From assembly GCA_020438905.1 (NCBI GenBank), contig JAGQTQ010000039.1, positions 1-33,580 of the forward strand: a stretch of DNA of 33,580 nt. The letters run 5' to 3'. The DNA comes from Mycobacterium sp. (GTDB taxonomy: Bacteria > Actinomycetota > Actinomycetes > Mycobacteriales > Mycobacteriaceae). Shown piece after piece: positions 23,949-33,322 of this stretch (its first letter is position 1; each line of letters starts with the position of its first letter). Position numbers and translations under genes: made by a program. A model generated the notes under the pieces. It was not told the origin of the DNA. It made no database searches and saw only the letters and a program-made list of their open reading frames with translations.

Positions 23949-24590
23949 GTGACCGGCGTCGCCTGGCCGATGTTCCCGTTGCAGTCGGCGCCGCTGCCCG
24001 GGGAGACGTTGCCGCTGCGAATCTTCGAACCGCGCTACTCCCGGCTGGTGGAGGATTGTCTGGCCGCCCCGGACCCGGCGTTCGGCGTGGTCCTGATCAG
24101 CCACGGCCGGGAGGTCGGCGGCGGCGACTCCCGCAGCGAGGTGGGGACGATGGCGCGCATCGCCGAGCACGTCGACCTCGGGATGGGTCAGTACCAGCTG
24201 CTGGCGCCGGTGGGGGAGCGCATCAGGGTGCGGCGCTGGCTGCCCGACGAACCCTACCCGCGGGCGGTGATCGAGCCCTGGCCCGACGAGCCGGGCCCGC
24301 CGGTCGGCCCCGAGCAGATCGGTGTGGTGGTCGACCGCATCCTGGCGCTCTACCAGCGGGTGGCCGAGGCCCGCGGCGGCCGGTTGCGACCGGATGCGCT
24401 GGCTGTTGACGCCGGGACCGCCGACGACCCGTCCCGTCACCTCTACGCGCTGGCCGCCCGCGTCCCGATGGGCCAGGCCGACCGCTATGCGGTGCTGGCC
24501 GCGCCCAGCCTGTCCGAGCGGGTCGCCGCGCTGACCGACGCCATCGAGACCGTCATCGCCATGGTGGAATTCCAGCTGTCCGAGGAGTGA
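23949..24590 (+). CDS. Lon N-terminal (substrate-binding) domain protein (Rv0434-like)
   Basis: 213 residues. It starts with FPLQSAPLPGETLPLRIFEPRYSRLVEDCL, the PUA-like fold at the N-terminus of Lon proteases, and has GVVLISHGREVGGGD after it. There is no ATPase or protease domain, so it is a free-standing Lon-N protein, possibly a substrate adaptor. The GTG at 23949 has AGGGG five bases upstream. It ends six bases from the converging ATPase gene. Co-occurrence beside a CDC48-like ATPase might be functional, which is inference. Confidence 0.9.
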   Translation: MTGVAWPMFPLQSAPLPGETLPLRIFEPRYSRLVEDCLAAPDPAFGVVLISHGREVGGGDSRSEVGTMARIAEHVDLGMGQYQLLAPVGERIRVRRWLPDEPYPRAVIEPWPDEPGPPVGPEQIGVVVDRILALYQRVAEARGGRLRPDALAVDAGTADDPSRHLYALAARVPMGQADRYAVLAAPSLSERVAALTDAIETVIAMVEFQLSEE

Positions 24591-24596
24591 GGGCGC

Positions 24597-26789
24597 TCAG
24601 CGGTCGGAGGCGAACGCCCGCAGCGACTCGACCTGCTCGGCGTCCAGCGACGGGCGGACGTTTTTCCGGGCGGTGGCCACGTCGGCGGCGGTGACGTCGG
24701 CGGCGTCGATGGACCGCCGCATCGCGGTCAGCGCGGACTCGCGCAGCAGGGCCACGCAGTCCGCGGCGCTGTAGCCGTCCAGGTCGGCGGCCAGAGCGCG
24801 CAGGTCCACCTCGTCGCTGAGCGGCACCGACTTACCCGCCGTCTTCAGAATCTGGTAGCGCGCGTCGGCATCCGGCGGCTCGACGAACACCAGTCGCTCC
24901 AGCCGGCCCGGGCGCAGCAGCGCCGGGTCGATCAGATCCGGGCGGTTGGTGGCCCCGAGCACCACCACATCCCGCAACGGCTCCACGCCGTCCAGTTCGG
25001 TAAGCAGGGCAGCCACCACCCGGTCGGTCACACCCGAGTCGAAGCTCTGCCCGCGCCGCGGGGCCAGCGCGTCGATCTCGTCGAGGAATATCAGAGAGGG
25101 CGCGGAATCCCTTGCCCGGCGGAACAATTCGCGGACCGCCTTCTCCGAGGAACCCACCCACTTGTCCATCAGCTCCGAGCCTTTGACCGCATGCACGCTG
25201 AGCCGGCCGGAACTGGCCAGCGCGCGCACCACGAAAGTCTTACCGGTGCCGGGCGGCCCGTAGAGCAGGACGCCACGGGGCGGGTCCACGCCGAGCCGGG
25301 AGAATGTGTCGGGATGCTGAAGCGGCCACAGCACCGCCTCGGTGAGCGCCTGCTTGGTCGAGACCATGTCGCCGACGTCGTCCAGCGTCACCGATCCGAC
25401 CGCCACCTCCTGGGTGTTGGATCGCGACAGCGGCCGGATGACCGACAGCGCGCCGGTCAGATCCTCCTGGGTGAGCACCGGGTCGGCACCGCCGTCGCTG
25501 GCCCGCGCGGCCGCCCGCAGCGCGGCCTCGCGTACCAGGGCGGCCAGGTCTGCGCGCACGAATCCCGGTGTCCGGTCGGCGATCTCCTCCAGCCGCAGTT
25601 CCTCGGCGGGCACGTCGCGAAGCAGCACCTCCAGTAGCGCCTTGCGGGTGGCGCCGTCGGGCAGGCTCAGGCCCAGTTCCCGGTCGCACAGGTCCGGGGC
25701 GCGCAAGCGGGGGTCCAGGGAGTCCGGTGACTGGGAGGTGGCCACCAGCGCGACACCGGGGGCTGCGACGGCCTTGCGCAGTTCGGCCAGGATCGAGGCC
25801 GCCACCGGTTCGGGCGGGTCGCCCAGCAGCGCGTCGACATCGCTCACCAGCAGCACCCCGCCACCGGCGATGGCGTCGGCGACCGCGCGCACGACCGCCT
25901 GATGGCGTTCGACGGGGGCCAGGGCACCGGTGTCGGGGCCGTCGAGTTCCACCAGCCGTCGACCCGCGCACACCGCCCGCACCAACCTGGCTTTGCCCAC
26001 CCCGGCCGGACCGGTGATCAGAACTCCGAGATCGGGTTTGGCGCCGAGCTTCTCCAGCAGGGCCGGCTCGTCGAGGGCCAGTTTGAGCCACTCGGTCAGC
26101 CGGCCGGCCTGAACGTGCTGGCCCTTGAGATCCTCGATGCTCACCGGTGGCTCCTCGGGCCACTGGGTGGGCGGGCTCACCGAGGCCGTCGACCCAGTGG
26201 GCACCGCCGCGGCGACGGTCCCCCCGACCCAGGGCCCCTCGCCCCAGGTCACCGAGGTATTCGGTTGTACCGAAACGGGTCCGGCGGGGTCGGTACCGGT
26301 GACGGTCAGCAACTCGGAGGTCCAGGTGATCCCGACCGAGGCGGCCAGTGCGGTGGTGGCCGCCGACGTCGAGGTGCCAGGGCCCAGATCGCGCGGCAGC
26401 AACGACACCGTGTCACCGACGGTGAGCACCTTGCCGAGCAGGGCCTGACGCAGGGTGGCCGAGGACACCGACTTGGTGGCCAGAGCCGACCCGCTCAGTG
26501 TCACCGCGCGGGCACCGTAGACCGTCACCGGGGACACCAGCACGGTGGCGTCCTCGCGCAGCCCGGCATTGGACAACGTCACGTCGTCCAGTAGCGCGGT
26601 GCCGGTCGGTGTCCCGGCCGGGGCCACCCCGACCACGGCGGCGGTACCGCGGGAACCCATGAGTGACACCGCATCCCACTCGCGGATACCGAGCGCGGCG
26701 ATCACCTCCGGGTGCAGCCGCACCACACCGCGCCGGGAGTCCAGCGCCGAGGTGTTGAGCCGCGCGGTCAGGGTGAGGCGCGAACTCAC
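24597..26789 (-). CDS. CDC48/p97-like AAA ATPase with degenerate first domain (Rv0435c-like)
   Basis: 730 residues. An N-terminal CDC48-type double-psi barrel (about 1-100) is followed by a spacer and two AAA domains. D2 is intact: GPPGTGKT (about 510-517), pore loop KWVGSSEKAV, IFLDEIDAL (567-573) and the GATNRPDLIDPALLRPGRLERL second region of homology. D1 has GPAGVGKA (about 260-267), in which the usual T/S after lysine is alanine, and Walker B VSDVDAL without the catalytic glutamate, so D1 probably binds or hydrolyses ATP poorly. Members of this group unfold or remodel proteins. GTG 26789 overlaps the pssA stop by four bases; the longer upstream frame is inside pssA. It ends six bases from the Lon-N gene. 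Confidence 0.92.
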   Translation of the reverse strand: MSSRLTLTARLNTSALDSRRGVVRLHPEVIAALGIREWDAVSLMGSRGTAAVVGVAPAGTPTGTALLDDVTLSNAGLREDATVLVSPVTVYGARAVTLSGSALATKSVSSATLRQALLGKVLTVGDTVSLLPRDLGPGTSTSAATTALAASVGITWTSELLTVTGTDPAGPVSVQPNTSVTWGEGPWVGGTVAAAVPTGSTASVSPPTQWPEEPPVSIEDLKGQHVQAGRLTEWLKLALDEPALLEKLGAKPDLGVLITGPAGVGKARLVRAVCAGRRLVELDGPDTGALAPVERHQAVVRAVADAIAGGGVLLVSDVDALLGDPPEPVAASILAELRKAVAAPGVALVATSQSPDSLDPRLRAPDLCDRELGLSLPDGATRKALLEVLLRDVPAEELRLEEIADRTPGFVRADLAALVREAALRAAARASDGGADPVLTQEDLTGALSVIRPLSRSNTQEVAVGSVTLDDVGDMVSTKQALTEAVLWPLQHPDTFSRLGVDPPRGVLLYGPPGTGKTFVVRALASSGRLSVHAVKGSELMDKWVGSSEKAVRELFRRARDSAPSLIFLDEIDALAPRRGQSFDSGVTDRVVAALLTELDGVEPLRDVVVLGATNRPDLIDPALLRPGRLERLVFVEPPDADARYQILKTAGKSVPLSDEVDLRALAADLDGYSAADCVALLRESALTAMRRSIDAADVTAADVATARKNVRPSLDAEQVESLRAFASDR

Positions 26790-27652
26790 CGGTCCGATCC
26801 CGGCTTGCGCAGACCCAGACGCGCGGTGGAGCGACGGTGCGGATGCCGCGCGCGGCTCGCGGCGCGGCGGGCGGCGCGGCGCTGCCGGGAGGTGTCCTCC
26901 CAGGTCTCCGGGTGCGCGGCGGCCCAGCGCTGGCTTCGGATCGTGAACGGGATGATCAGCAGATAACCGGCGATGATCAGCAGCACCAGGATGTAGGGGA
27001 ACAGCAGCAGGCCGGCGGCGGCCAGTGCGACCAGGCCGAGCAGGATCGGCGCGGAATTCGCCGGAACCGAAACCGATTTCAGCGCCAAGGTGGGAACCCG
27101 GCTCACCAGCAGTATCGAGTTGGCCGCCAGCCAGGCGCAGACGAACCAGGTCGAGGTCCACCAGCCCTCACCGAACTGCAGCATCGCCGCCAGGGGCCCG
27201 ATCGAGCCCACCGCACCGCACGGGGCGGGCATGCCGACGAAGTACTGCCGGGTGTAGGCGGGACGGGTGTTGTCGTCGAGCAGGGCATTGAACCGGGCCA
27301 GGCGCAGCACGATGCAGACCGCGTAGAGCAACACGAAGATCCAGCCGACCGGCGAGTCCGACAGCAGGGTCACATAGACGACGAGAGCCGGTGCGACGCC
27401 GAAGTTCACCGCGTCGGCCAGCGAGTCGATCTCGGCGCCCATCGGGGACTGGGCGTGCAGGGCGCGGGCTATCCCGCCGTCGATACCGTCCAGGACTGCG
27501 GCGGCGCCGATCAACGCCAGTGCGATGTGTGCCCGTCCGTCGAGGGCGAACTTGATCGAGGTGAGGCCGGCGCAGATCGCCAGCACGGTGGTCGCGCTGG
27601 GCAGGATGCGCAGCCCCCGTCGGGATTGAATCGGGATCCGGGGGCTGGTCAC
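26786..27652 (-). CDS. pssA: CDP-diacylglycerol-serine O-phosphatidyltransferase
   Basis: 288 residues. It makes phosphatidylserine from CDP-diacylglycerol and serine in the membrane. The CDP-alcohol phosphatidyltransferase signature is complete: D58-G-G-I-A-R63, then G72, D76 and D80. About eight membrane helices follow the short basic N-terminus. The C-terminal tail after residue 245 is strongly basic. GTG 27652 overlaps the psd stop by four bases (GTGA), and its own stop overlaps the ATPase gene. With psd it forms the phosphatidylethanolamine pathway, the two steps being encoded in one operon. Confidence 0.95.
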   Translation of the reverse strand: MTSPRIPIQSRRGLRILPSATTVLAICAGLTSIKFALDGRAHIALALIGAAAVLDGIDGGIARALHAQSPMGAEIDSLADAVNFGVAPALVVYVTLLSDSPVGWIFVLLYAVCIVLRLARFNALLDDNTRPAYTRQYFVGMPAPCGAVGSIGPLAAMLQFGEGWWTSTWFVCAWLAANSILLVSRVPTLALKSVSVPANSAPILLGLVALAAAGLLLFPYILVLLIIAGYLLIIPFTIRSQRWAAAHPETWEDTSRQRRAARRAASRARHPHRRSTARLGLRKPGSDR

Positions 27653-28353
27653 GGCAGCCGCGCCAACACCGTCTCGCCGGCCAGGGCGCGCTGGCCGTAC
27701 TCGATGATCACCTCGGAACCGGCCGGCAGATAGGTGTCCAGCCGGGACCCGTACCGGACCAGCCCGTAGGTCTGTCCGATGTCCACCCTGTCGCCGGGGG
27801 TCAGATCGCAGACGATCCGGCGTGCGATCAGCCCGGCGATCTGTACGACCACCACCTCGTGCCCCTCCGGTGTGCGGATAAGAACGCTGTTGCGCTCATT
27901 GTCCTCACTGGCGGCCTCCAGTTCGGCGGAATGGAAACGTCCGGGGCGATGCTCGACGGCCAGCACCTCCCCGCTGACCGGACTGCGCTGGACATGTGCG
28001 TCGAACAGCGAGAGGAAAACGCTGATCCGGGTGCGTGGTTCTGACCCGAGACCCAGCTCGGCCGGGACCGGCGCGGTGTCGATCAGACATACCTGCCCGT
28101 CGGCGGCCGCGACGACGACGCCCGGCCGGGTCGGCGGAGTGCGGTGGGGGTGCCGGAAGAAACCCGCGTTGGCGCCCGCGGCAGCGAGGCCGACGTTGCG
28201 TATCCACGGGTGCTTGCGGCCCAGGGCAGCCACCGCCACGCCGGCGGCGATGAACGGGACCCCTGCGGGGTGGATCGGCGGGACCGTCGATCGCACCAGG
28301 GCGGCCAGCCGTTGCGGGCCGGACTTCAGTTCGTCTTCGGGGCGTCTGGCCAT
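27649..28353 (-). CDS. psd: Phosphatidylserine decarboxylase
   Basis: 234 residues. It converts phosphatidylserine to phosphatidylethanolamine. It is made as a proenzyme; the [12 protein letters not shown] segment (about 200-211) contains the Gly-Ser cleavage site that gives the pyruvoyl group. Conserved [23 protein letters not shown] and [11 protein letters not shown] are also visible. Two membrane segments lie at about 30-65. The ATG at 28353 is preferred over upstream in-frame starts because it gives the length I recall for M. tuberculosis and has a near-consensus -10 seven bases upstream. It lies 25 bases after moeA2 and overlaps pssA. Confidence 0.95.
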   Translation of the reverse strand: MARRPEDELKSGPQRLAALVRSTVPPIHPAGVPFIAAGVAVAALGRKHPWIRNVGLAAAGANAGFFRHPHRTPPTRPGVVVAAADGQVCLIDTAPVPAELGLGSEPRTRISVFLSLFDAHVQRSPVSGEVLAVEHRPGRFHSAELEAASEDNERNSVLIRTPEGHEVVVVQIAGLIARRIVCDLTPGDRVDIGQTYGLVRYGSRLDTYLPAGSEVIIEYGQRALAGETVLARLP

Positions 28354-28360
28354 CGCGCCG

Positions 28361-28366
28361 ATTCTA
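28361..28366 (-). promoter_or_regulatory. Candidate -10 element (TAGAAT) for leaderless psd-pssA-ATPase operon
   Basis: On the minus strand TAGAAT is followed by seven bases and the psd ATG. It is the closest match to the TANNNT consensus in the window and sits in the short gap after moeA2, so the phospholipid genes can be transcribed separately from moeA2. Confidence 0.5.
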
Positions 28367-28378
28367 GTCGGGTCGAGT

Positions 28379-29578
28379 TCAGGAAAGGACCCACATCTCA
28401 ACCTGTTCCCCGGCGCCGACGTGCGTGACGTCCTCGGGGATGTCGAGCAGACAGTTCGCCGATGCCAGCCAGCGCAGGTGGTGGGAGGCGGCCGGGCCGT
28501 AGCCGGTGACGGTGCCGGTGTCGGGGTCGTAGACCCCGCGGCGGAACTGACGTTTGCCGCGGGGCGAGGTCAGCGCCTCGGTGAGCACCGCGGTGCGGCG
28601 CGGGCGCTCCGTGCCGGGCATGCCCATGGCGGCGCGCAGGGCGGGCCGGATGAACACCTCGAAGGAGACCAGGGCGCTGACCGGATTGCCGGGCAGGGTG
28701 ATGATCGGGCAGCCGTCGGCCGTGCGGCCGGCCCCTTGCGGCATCCCGGGCTGCATGGCGACTTTCACGAACTCCACACCGGTCGAACCGAAGGCGTCCT
28801 TGACGACCTCGTAGGCGCCGGCGCTGACCCCGCCGGAGGTGATGATCAGGTCCACCTGTCCGGCACGGCCGTCGAGCAGCGCCCGGAACCGTCCCACGTC
28901 GTCGGGACACATGGCCACATCGACCACCGCGGCACCGGCCTCGCGTGCGGCCGCCGCGAGCATGACGGCGTTGGACTCGTAGATCTGCCCGGGCGCCAGG
29001 TCGGTTCCGGCCGGCACCAGTTCCGATCCGGTGGAGACCACCAGCACCCGTTGGCGCGGAATCACCGCCAGGCTGTCGACGCCCAGGGCGGCGACCAGTC
29101 CGAGCGCGGCCGGGGAGACGATCTCGCCGGCCCGCAGCACCGTCATGCCCGCGGTGACGTCCTCGCCCGCCTGGCGGATGTGCTGTCCCGCCCGGGCCGC
29201 GGAGCGGATCGCCACCGTCGGCATCCCGCCGTCTGTCGCCTCCACCGGAACCACCGCCGTGGCCCCGGCCGGCAGTGGCGCACCGGTCATGATCCGGTGC
29301 GCGGTGCCCGCGGCCAGGGTCGGCCGGTCGGTGCGTCCGGCTGGGATGTCCTCGGCGACAGGCAGTTCCACCGGCGAATCGGCGCTCGCCGTGGCGACGT
29401 CCTCGGCGCGGACCGCGTAGCCGTCCATCGCCGAGTTGTCGAAGACCGGCAACGACAGCGGTGCGGCGAGATCGGCTGCCAGCACCAGACCCAGTGCCTC
29501 TGCGAGCCCGCACCGGTGCGGCGCGCGTGCGGAGATCAACTCCGCGACGACCCGGCGGTGGTCCTCGACGCTGCGCAT
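28379..29578 (-). CDS. moeA2: Molybdopterin molybdenumtransferase MoeA
   Basis: 399 residues. MoeA inserts molybdate into adenylylated molybdopterin. Family motifs are present in order: [19 protein letters not shown] (near 45-63), [69 protein letters not shown] and [22 protein letters not shown]. This is the MoeA2 type by its closeness to what I recall of Rv0438c. ATG 29578 (MRSVEDH) corresponds to that protein's start; ATG 29596, five bases after the SDR stop, would add six residues and is a real alternative. It follows the SDR gene in the same transcript. Confidence 0.93.
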   Translation of the reverse strand: MRSVEDHRRVVAELISARAPHRCGLAEALGLVLAADLAAPLSLPVFDNSAMDGYAVRAEDVATASADSPVELPVAEDIPAGRTDRPTLAAGTAHRIMTGAPLPAGATAVVPVEATDGGMPTVAIRSAARAGQHIRQAGEDVTAGMTVLRAGEIVSPAALGLVAALGVDSLAVIPRQRVLVVSTGSELVPAGTDLAPGQIYESNAVMLAAAAREAGAAVVDVAMCPDDVGRFRALLDGRAGQVDLIITSGGVSAGAYEVVKDAFGSTGVEFVKVAMQPGMPQGAGRTADGCPIITLPGNPVSALVSFEVFIRPALRAAMGMPGTERPRRTAVLTEALTSPRGKRQFRRGVYDPDTGTVTGYGPAASHHLRWLASANCLLDIPEDVTHVGAGEQVEMWVLS

Positions 29579-29601
29579 GCGGGCCTGGGCGGGCATCTGG
29601 C

Positions 29602-30516
29602 TCAGACCGGGAAGGTGACGCCGGTCAGTTCCTCCGAGACGGTCCACAACCGCTCCTGGACCGCCACGTCCTGGGACTGCTTGCTCGAGGTCACCAGAAC
29701 GGGGTAGCCGCGCAGTTCGCGGAACCCGTCCGGGCCGTAGTACTGACCGCCGCGGACCGCCGGATCGGTGGCGGCGCGCAGGGTCGGCAGCGCGCCCAGT
29801 TCGGAACTGTTGAGCAGCTTGCCCGACAGCCAGTCCACACCGGGCAGGCTCGCGCCGGGGACATGGCGGACCAATTCGGTGGCCGCCACGCCCGGATGTG
29901 CCGCCACCGCAATGGTTTTCGCCTTCGCCGCCGCCAGCCGGCGCTGCAGGTCGTAGGCGAACATCAGGTTGGCCAGCTTGGACTGGCCGTAGGAGGCCAC
30001 CCGGTCATAGCGGCGGCGCTCCCACTGCAGGTCCTCGAAGTCGATCTTGGCGCGGATGTTGTGGGCGATGCTGGCCACCACGACAACCCGCGAACCCTCG
30101 ACGTCGAGCAGGTTCTTCAACAGCAGTCCGGTGAGGGCGAAATGCCCGAGATGGTTGGTGCCGAACTGCAATTCGAAACCGTCGGCGGTGGTTTGTTTGG
30201 GCGGGTACATCACCCCGGCGTTGTTGATCAGCAGGTCGATCCGCGGGTAGGTCTCGGCCATCTCGGCGGCGGCGTCGCGCACCGAGGCCAGCGAACCCAG
30301 GTCCAGCTTGCGCACGGTGACATCGGCGCCCGGCGAGAGGGCGCGGATGCGCGCGGCTGCCGCGTCGCCCTTGGCGGTGTCGCGCACGGCCATCACCACT
30401 TTGGCGCCGCGTCCGGCAAGCACCCGGGCGGTGTCGAAACCGAGTCCGGTGTTGGAGCCGGTGACGATCGCCAGGCGTCCGGTCTGGTCGGGCACGTCGT
30501 TCTCAGTCCATCGCAT
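29602..30516 (-). CDS. Short-chain dehydrogenase/reductase (Rv0439c-like)
   Basis: 304 residues with the Rossmann dinucleotide motif TGSNTGLG (19-26), NNAGVMYP, and the catalytic YGQSKLAN (YxxxK). VMAVRD after the second strand, with Arg rather than Asp at its end, suggests NADP(H) preference. It resembles the retinol/protochlorophyllide reductase-like SDRs common in mycobacteria; substrate unknown. The open frame continues far upstream through the HAD gene; ATG 30516 is chosen because it precedes the Rossmann fold at the usual distance and has a -10-like TATCTT six bases upstream. It is first in the SDR-moeA2 transcript and divergent from the HAD gene. Confidence 0.92.
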   Translation of the reverse strand: MRWTENDVPDQTGRLAIVTGSNTGLGFDTARVLAGRGAKVVMAVRDTAKGDAAAARIRALSPGADVTVRKLDLGSLASVRDAAAEMAETYPRIDLLINNAGVMYPPKQTTADGFELQFGTNHLGHFALTGLLLKNLLDVEGSRVVVVASIAHNIRAKIDFEDLQWERRRYDRVASYGQSKLANLMFAYDLQRRLAAAKAKTIAVAAHPGVAATELVRHVPGASLPGVDWLSGKLLNSSELGALPTLRAATDPAVRGGQYYGPDGFRELRGYPVLVTSSKQSQDVAVQERLWTVSEELTGVTFPV

Positions 30517-30522
30517 TCCTAG

Positions 30523-30528
30523 AAGATA
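30523..30528 (-). promoter_or_regulatory. Candidate -10 element (TATCTT) for leaderless SDR-moeA2 transcript
   Basis: TATCTT on the minus strand, six bases (CTAGGA) before the ATG. The AGGA touches the ATG and so is too close to act as a ribosome site, which favours a leaderless start. Confidence 0.45.
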
Positions 30529-30621
30529 CGGGGCTGCCGACCGGTCGGGAAAACGCGCCGAACCGCGGCGCTCGCCACACCGGTTCACCCCGCACGCCGG
30601 GCACCCGAACCCTGGTGCGCC

Positions 30622-30627
30622 TACTGT
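30622..30627 (+). promoter_or_regulatory. Candidate -10 element (TACTGT) for leaderless HAD gene
   Basis: TACTGT followed by six bases (TTCCCT) and ATG, without a ribosome site. Together with the SDR -10 it makes the roughly 120-base spacer a divergent leaderless promoter pair. Confidence 0.45.
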
Positions 30628-30633
30628 TTCCCT

Positions 30634-31434
30634 ATGGCCGTCGGCGGAGTTCTCTTCGACATCGACGGGGTCCTGGTGACCTCGTGGCGGCCTATCGCGG
30701 GCGCGGCGGAGACGTTGCGGGTGCTTGCCGATCATCAGGTCGCCTGTTCGTATCTGACCAACACCACCACCCGAACCCGATCGGAGATCGCTGCGGCGCT
30801 GGCCGCTGCCGGTATGGCCGTGCGGCCCGATGAGGTGATCACCGCCGCGGTGCTCACCGCCGACTACGTCCGGACGCATTACCCGGGTGCGCGGTGCTTT
30901 CTGGTCAACGACGGCGATATCACCGGGGACATGCCGGGTGTGGACATCGTCGGACCGTCCGACCGGCCGGACAAGCCCGACGTGATCCTGCTCGGCGGCG
31001 CCGGGCAGCAGTACACCCATCTCACGCTGAGCCGGGTCTATGACTGGATGACCCAGGGCGTTCCGGTGATCGCCATGCACCGCAGCACCGCATGGAACAC
31101 CGCCGAGGGTCTGCGGATCGACACCGGCATGTACCTGATCGGTATGGAACAGACCTCCGGCCGCAAGGCCACCGCCGTCGGCAAGCCCGCGCCGGCCGGA
31201 TTCCAGGCGGCCGCCGCACGCCTGGGGGCTGATCCGGAGGAGATGTACATGGTGGGTGACGACCTGAACAACGACGTGCTGGCCGCCCAGGTCGTCGGCA
31301 TGACCGGGGTGCTGGTGCGCACCGGCAAGTTCCGCCCGGACACCCTGGAACGCTGGGCCGCCGACGAGTTCGCCATGCAGCCCAACCACGTGCTGGACTC
31401 GGTCGCCGACCTGCCCGCGCTGCTAGGCCTTTAG
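30634..31434 (+). CDS. HAD superfamily (IIA subfamily) hydrolase
   Basis: 266 residues. HAD motifs are complete: DIDGVLV with nucleophile D9 and acid D11, TNTTTRT (motif II), VGKPAPAGF with the motif III lysine, and MVGDDLNND (motif IV). The central C2 cap (residues about 70-180) is of the IIA type, as in NagD and p-nitrophenyl phosphatases; this fits a phosphatase or the LHPP-like group. The substrate is unknown. The last 12 bases overlap the converging helicase gene, so the two stop codons lie within each other's coding sequence. I do not recall this gene between the SDR and groEL2 in M. tuberculosis. Confidence 0.9.
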   Translation: MAVGGVLFDIDGVLVTSWRPIAGAAETLRVLADHQVACSYLTNTTTRTRSEIAAALAAAGMAVRPDEVITAAVLTADYVRTHYPGARCFLVNDGDITGDMPGVDIVGPSDRPDKPDVILLGGAGQQYTHLTLSRVYDWMTQGVPVIAMHRSTAWNTAEGLRIDTGMYLIGMEQTSGRKATAVGKPAPAGFQAAAARLGADPEEMYMVGDDLNNDVLAAQVVGMTGVLVRTGKFRPDTLERWAADEFAMQPNHVLDSVADLPALLGL

Positions 31435-33108
31435 CGAGCGGACCGCCTCGATCCGGGCCTGCAACTGGTCGCGGTTGGCCGCGGCCACCGGCGGCCCGCC
31501 GCACACCCGGCGCAGTTCGTTGTGAATCCAGCCGTGTGAGCGGCCGGTGCGGTGATGTGTCGCCGCGACCAGGGCGTTGAGTTCCCGGCGCAGTTCCCGC
31601 AGCTGGCCGTGGGTGGTCCGGGGCGGCGGCGGGGTCCCGCTCGCCGAGCGCACCGCGAGCTGCTCCTCTTGGCGGCGGCGCAGCAGGTCGCGCATCTGGT
31701 CGGCGTCGAGCAGGCCGGGGATGCCCAGGTAGTCGGCCTCCTCGTCGCTGCCGGCCGGGGTGGCGGTGCCGAACGACGCCCCGTCGAAGATCACCTGATC
31801 CAACTCGGCGTCGGCGCCCAGCGACTGGAAACCGTTGTCGGCCTCGGTCGGCTCGGTGCGGCGGCGCTCCACCGGGGCCTCGTCGTCCAGTGTTTCCCGG
31901 TGCGGTTTGCCCAGCACGTGGTTGCGCTGTTCCTCGAGTTCGCTGGCCAGTTGCAGCAAGGTGGGCACCGACGGCAGGAAGACGCTGGCCGTCTCGCCGG
32001 GGGCACGGGAGCGGACGAACCGCCCGATGGCCTGGGCGAAGAACAGCGGCGTCGAGGCGCTGGTGGCGTAGACGCCCACCGCCAGCCGCGGCACGTCCAC
32101 GCCCTCGGAGACCATCCGCACCGCAACCAGCCACTTGCTGGTGCTCTCGGAGAACTGCCCGATGCGATCCGAGGACCCCGGGTCGTCGGAGAGCACCACC
32201 GTGGCGGCCTCGCCGGTGAGCTTGCGCAGCAACTCGGCGTAGGCCCGCGCGGCGGTCTGGTCGGAGGCGATCACCATGCCGCCCGCGTCCGGGATGCCGC
32301 CGGACCGCAACTGGTTGAGCCGGGTGTCGGCGGCCTTGATCACCGCGGGCATCCATTCCCCGTCGGGATCCAGCGCGGTGCGCCAGGCCCGCGCGGTGTG
32401 TTCGGCGTTGAGCGGTTCACCGAGCCTGGCCGCGTACTCCTCGCCGGCGCTGTTGCGCCAGCGGGCCTCGCCCGAGTAGGCCAGAAAGATGACCGGGCGC
32501 ACCACCCCGTCGGTCAACGCGTCGGAGTAGCCGTAGGTGTGGTCGGCCTCCGAGCGCAGCAGGCCCTGGCCGTCGGGGGCGTAGGTGACGAACGGGATGG
32601 GGCTGTCGTCGCTGCGGAACGGCGTCCCGGTCAGGGCCAGCCGCCGGGTCGCGTCGCCGAATGCCTCCCGGATGCCCTCGCCCCAGCTCTTGGCGTCGCC
32701 ACCGTGGTGGATCTCGTCGAAGATCACCAGGGTGCGACGGCCCTCGGTGCGCACCCGGTGGCGCATCGGATGGCTGGCGACCTGGGCATAGGTGACGGCG
32801 ACGCCGTGGTAGTCGCCGGAGGTCTGGGCCTGGGAGTTGGAGAACCGCGGGTCCAGCGCGATCCCGAACGAGGAGGCCGCGCCCGCCCACTGGACCTTCA
32901 GGTGCTCGGTGGGGACCACCACGGTGACCCGCTCCACGGTGCCGTCGGCCAGCAGTTCCCCGGCGATCTTCAGCGCGAAGGTGGTCTTGCCGGCACCGGG
33001 TGTGGCGACCAGCAGAAAATCTTTCGGCCGGCCGGTCAGGTACCGCACCAATGCCCGCCGCTGCCAGCCCCGCAGGGCCCGGGAGGTGGGCGGCTCGACT
33101 GCGCTCAC
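31423..33108 (-). CDS. DEAD/DEAH-box superfamily 2 helicase
   Basis: 561 residues. The helicase core has Walker A ATPGAGKTT (35-43), DEIHHGG (131-137), the TGTPFRSD motif III (160-167), MVSEGVDVPRL and QAIGRFVRSR (motif VI), like the XPB/RAD25 or type III restriction R-subunit branch. The last 140 residues have a long charged region and RRELNALVAATHHRTGRSHGWIHNELRRVCG, a conserved helical C-terminus. It probably translocates on DNA; a specific role is unknown. GTG 33108 has a perfect AAGGAGG eight bases upstream, so the open frame to 33333 is not the start. It is divergent from groEL2, whose operators lie about 180 bases upstream, and convergent with the HAD gene. Confidence 0.92.
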   Translation of the reverse strand: MSAVEPPTSRALRGWQRRALVRYLTGRPKDFLLVATPGAGKTTFALKIAGELLADGTVERVTVVVPTEHLKVQWAGAASSFGIALDPRFSNSQAQTSGDYHGVAVTYAQVASHPMRHRVRTEGRRTLVIFDEIHHGGDAKSWGEGIREAFGDATRRLALTGTPFRSDDSPIPFVTYAPDGQGLLRSEADHTYGYSDALTDGVVRPVIFLAYSGEARWRNSAGEEYAARLGEPLNAEHTARAWRTALDPDGEWMPAVIKAADTRLNQLRSGGIPDAGGMVIASDQTAARAYAELLRKLTGEAATVVLSDDPGSSDRIGQFSESTSKWLVAVRMVSEGVDVPRLAVGVYATSASTPLFFAQAIGRFVRSRAPGETASVFLPSVPTLLQLASELEEQRNHVLGKPHRETLDDEAPVERRRTEPTEADNGFQSLGADAELDQVIFDGASFGTATPAGSDEEADYLGIPGLLDADQMRDLLRRRQEEQLAVRSASGTPPPPRTTHGQLRELRRELNALVAATHHRTGRSHGWIHNELRRVCGGPPVAAANRDQLQARIEAVRSLKA

Positions 33109-33287
33109 CCTCGGGGCCTCCTTTCGACCGAAGTGGACTTTAGATGAAGAGGTTGTCAGAGGACGAAATTGTCGCCGGGGCCGCCGTCGACCCAGTCGCG
33201 ACGTCGCCGTTGTCCCCGGAGTAGCGGGGCGGCGGGTAGGGCGGGATGTGCAGCGGCATTCCCCGAAGTCTGCCCGAGGCGAACAAT

Positions 33288-33314
33288 CTTGCACTCGCCA
33301 TGGTCGAGTGCTAA
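33288..33314. promoter_or_regulatory. CIRCE operator 1 (HrcA site) upstream of groEL2
   Basis: CTTGCACTC and GAGTGCTAA flank nine bases, close to the CIRCE consensus TTAGCACTC-N9-GAGTGCTAA. HrcA binds CIRCE and represses chaperonin genes until heat stress. TTGCAC in its left arm and the TAAAAA at the right end are 17 bases apart and might be the promoter itself. Confidence 0.92.
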
Positions 33315-33322
33315 AAAAGATG

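Noticed and set aside
26790-27161. Extension of the CDC48-like ATPase upstream
   Set aside because: It is the shifted frame of pssA; the CDC48 N-domain starts at 26789 and the 4-base overlap with pssA is typical.
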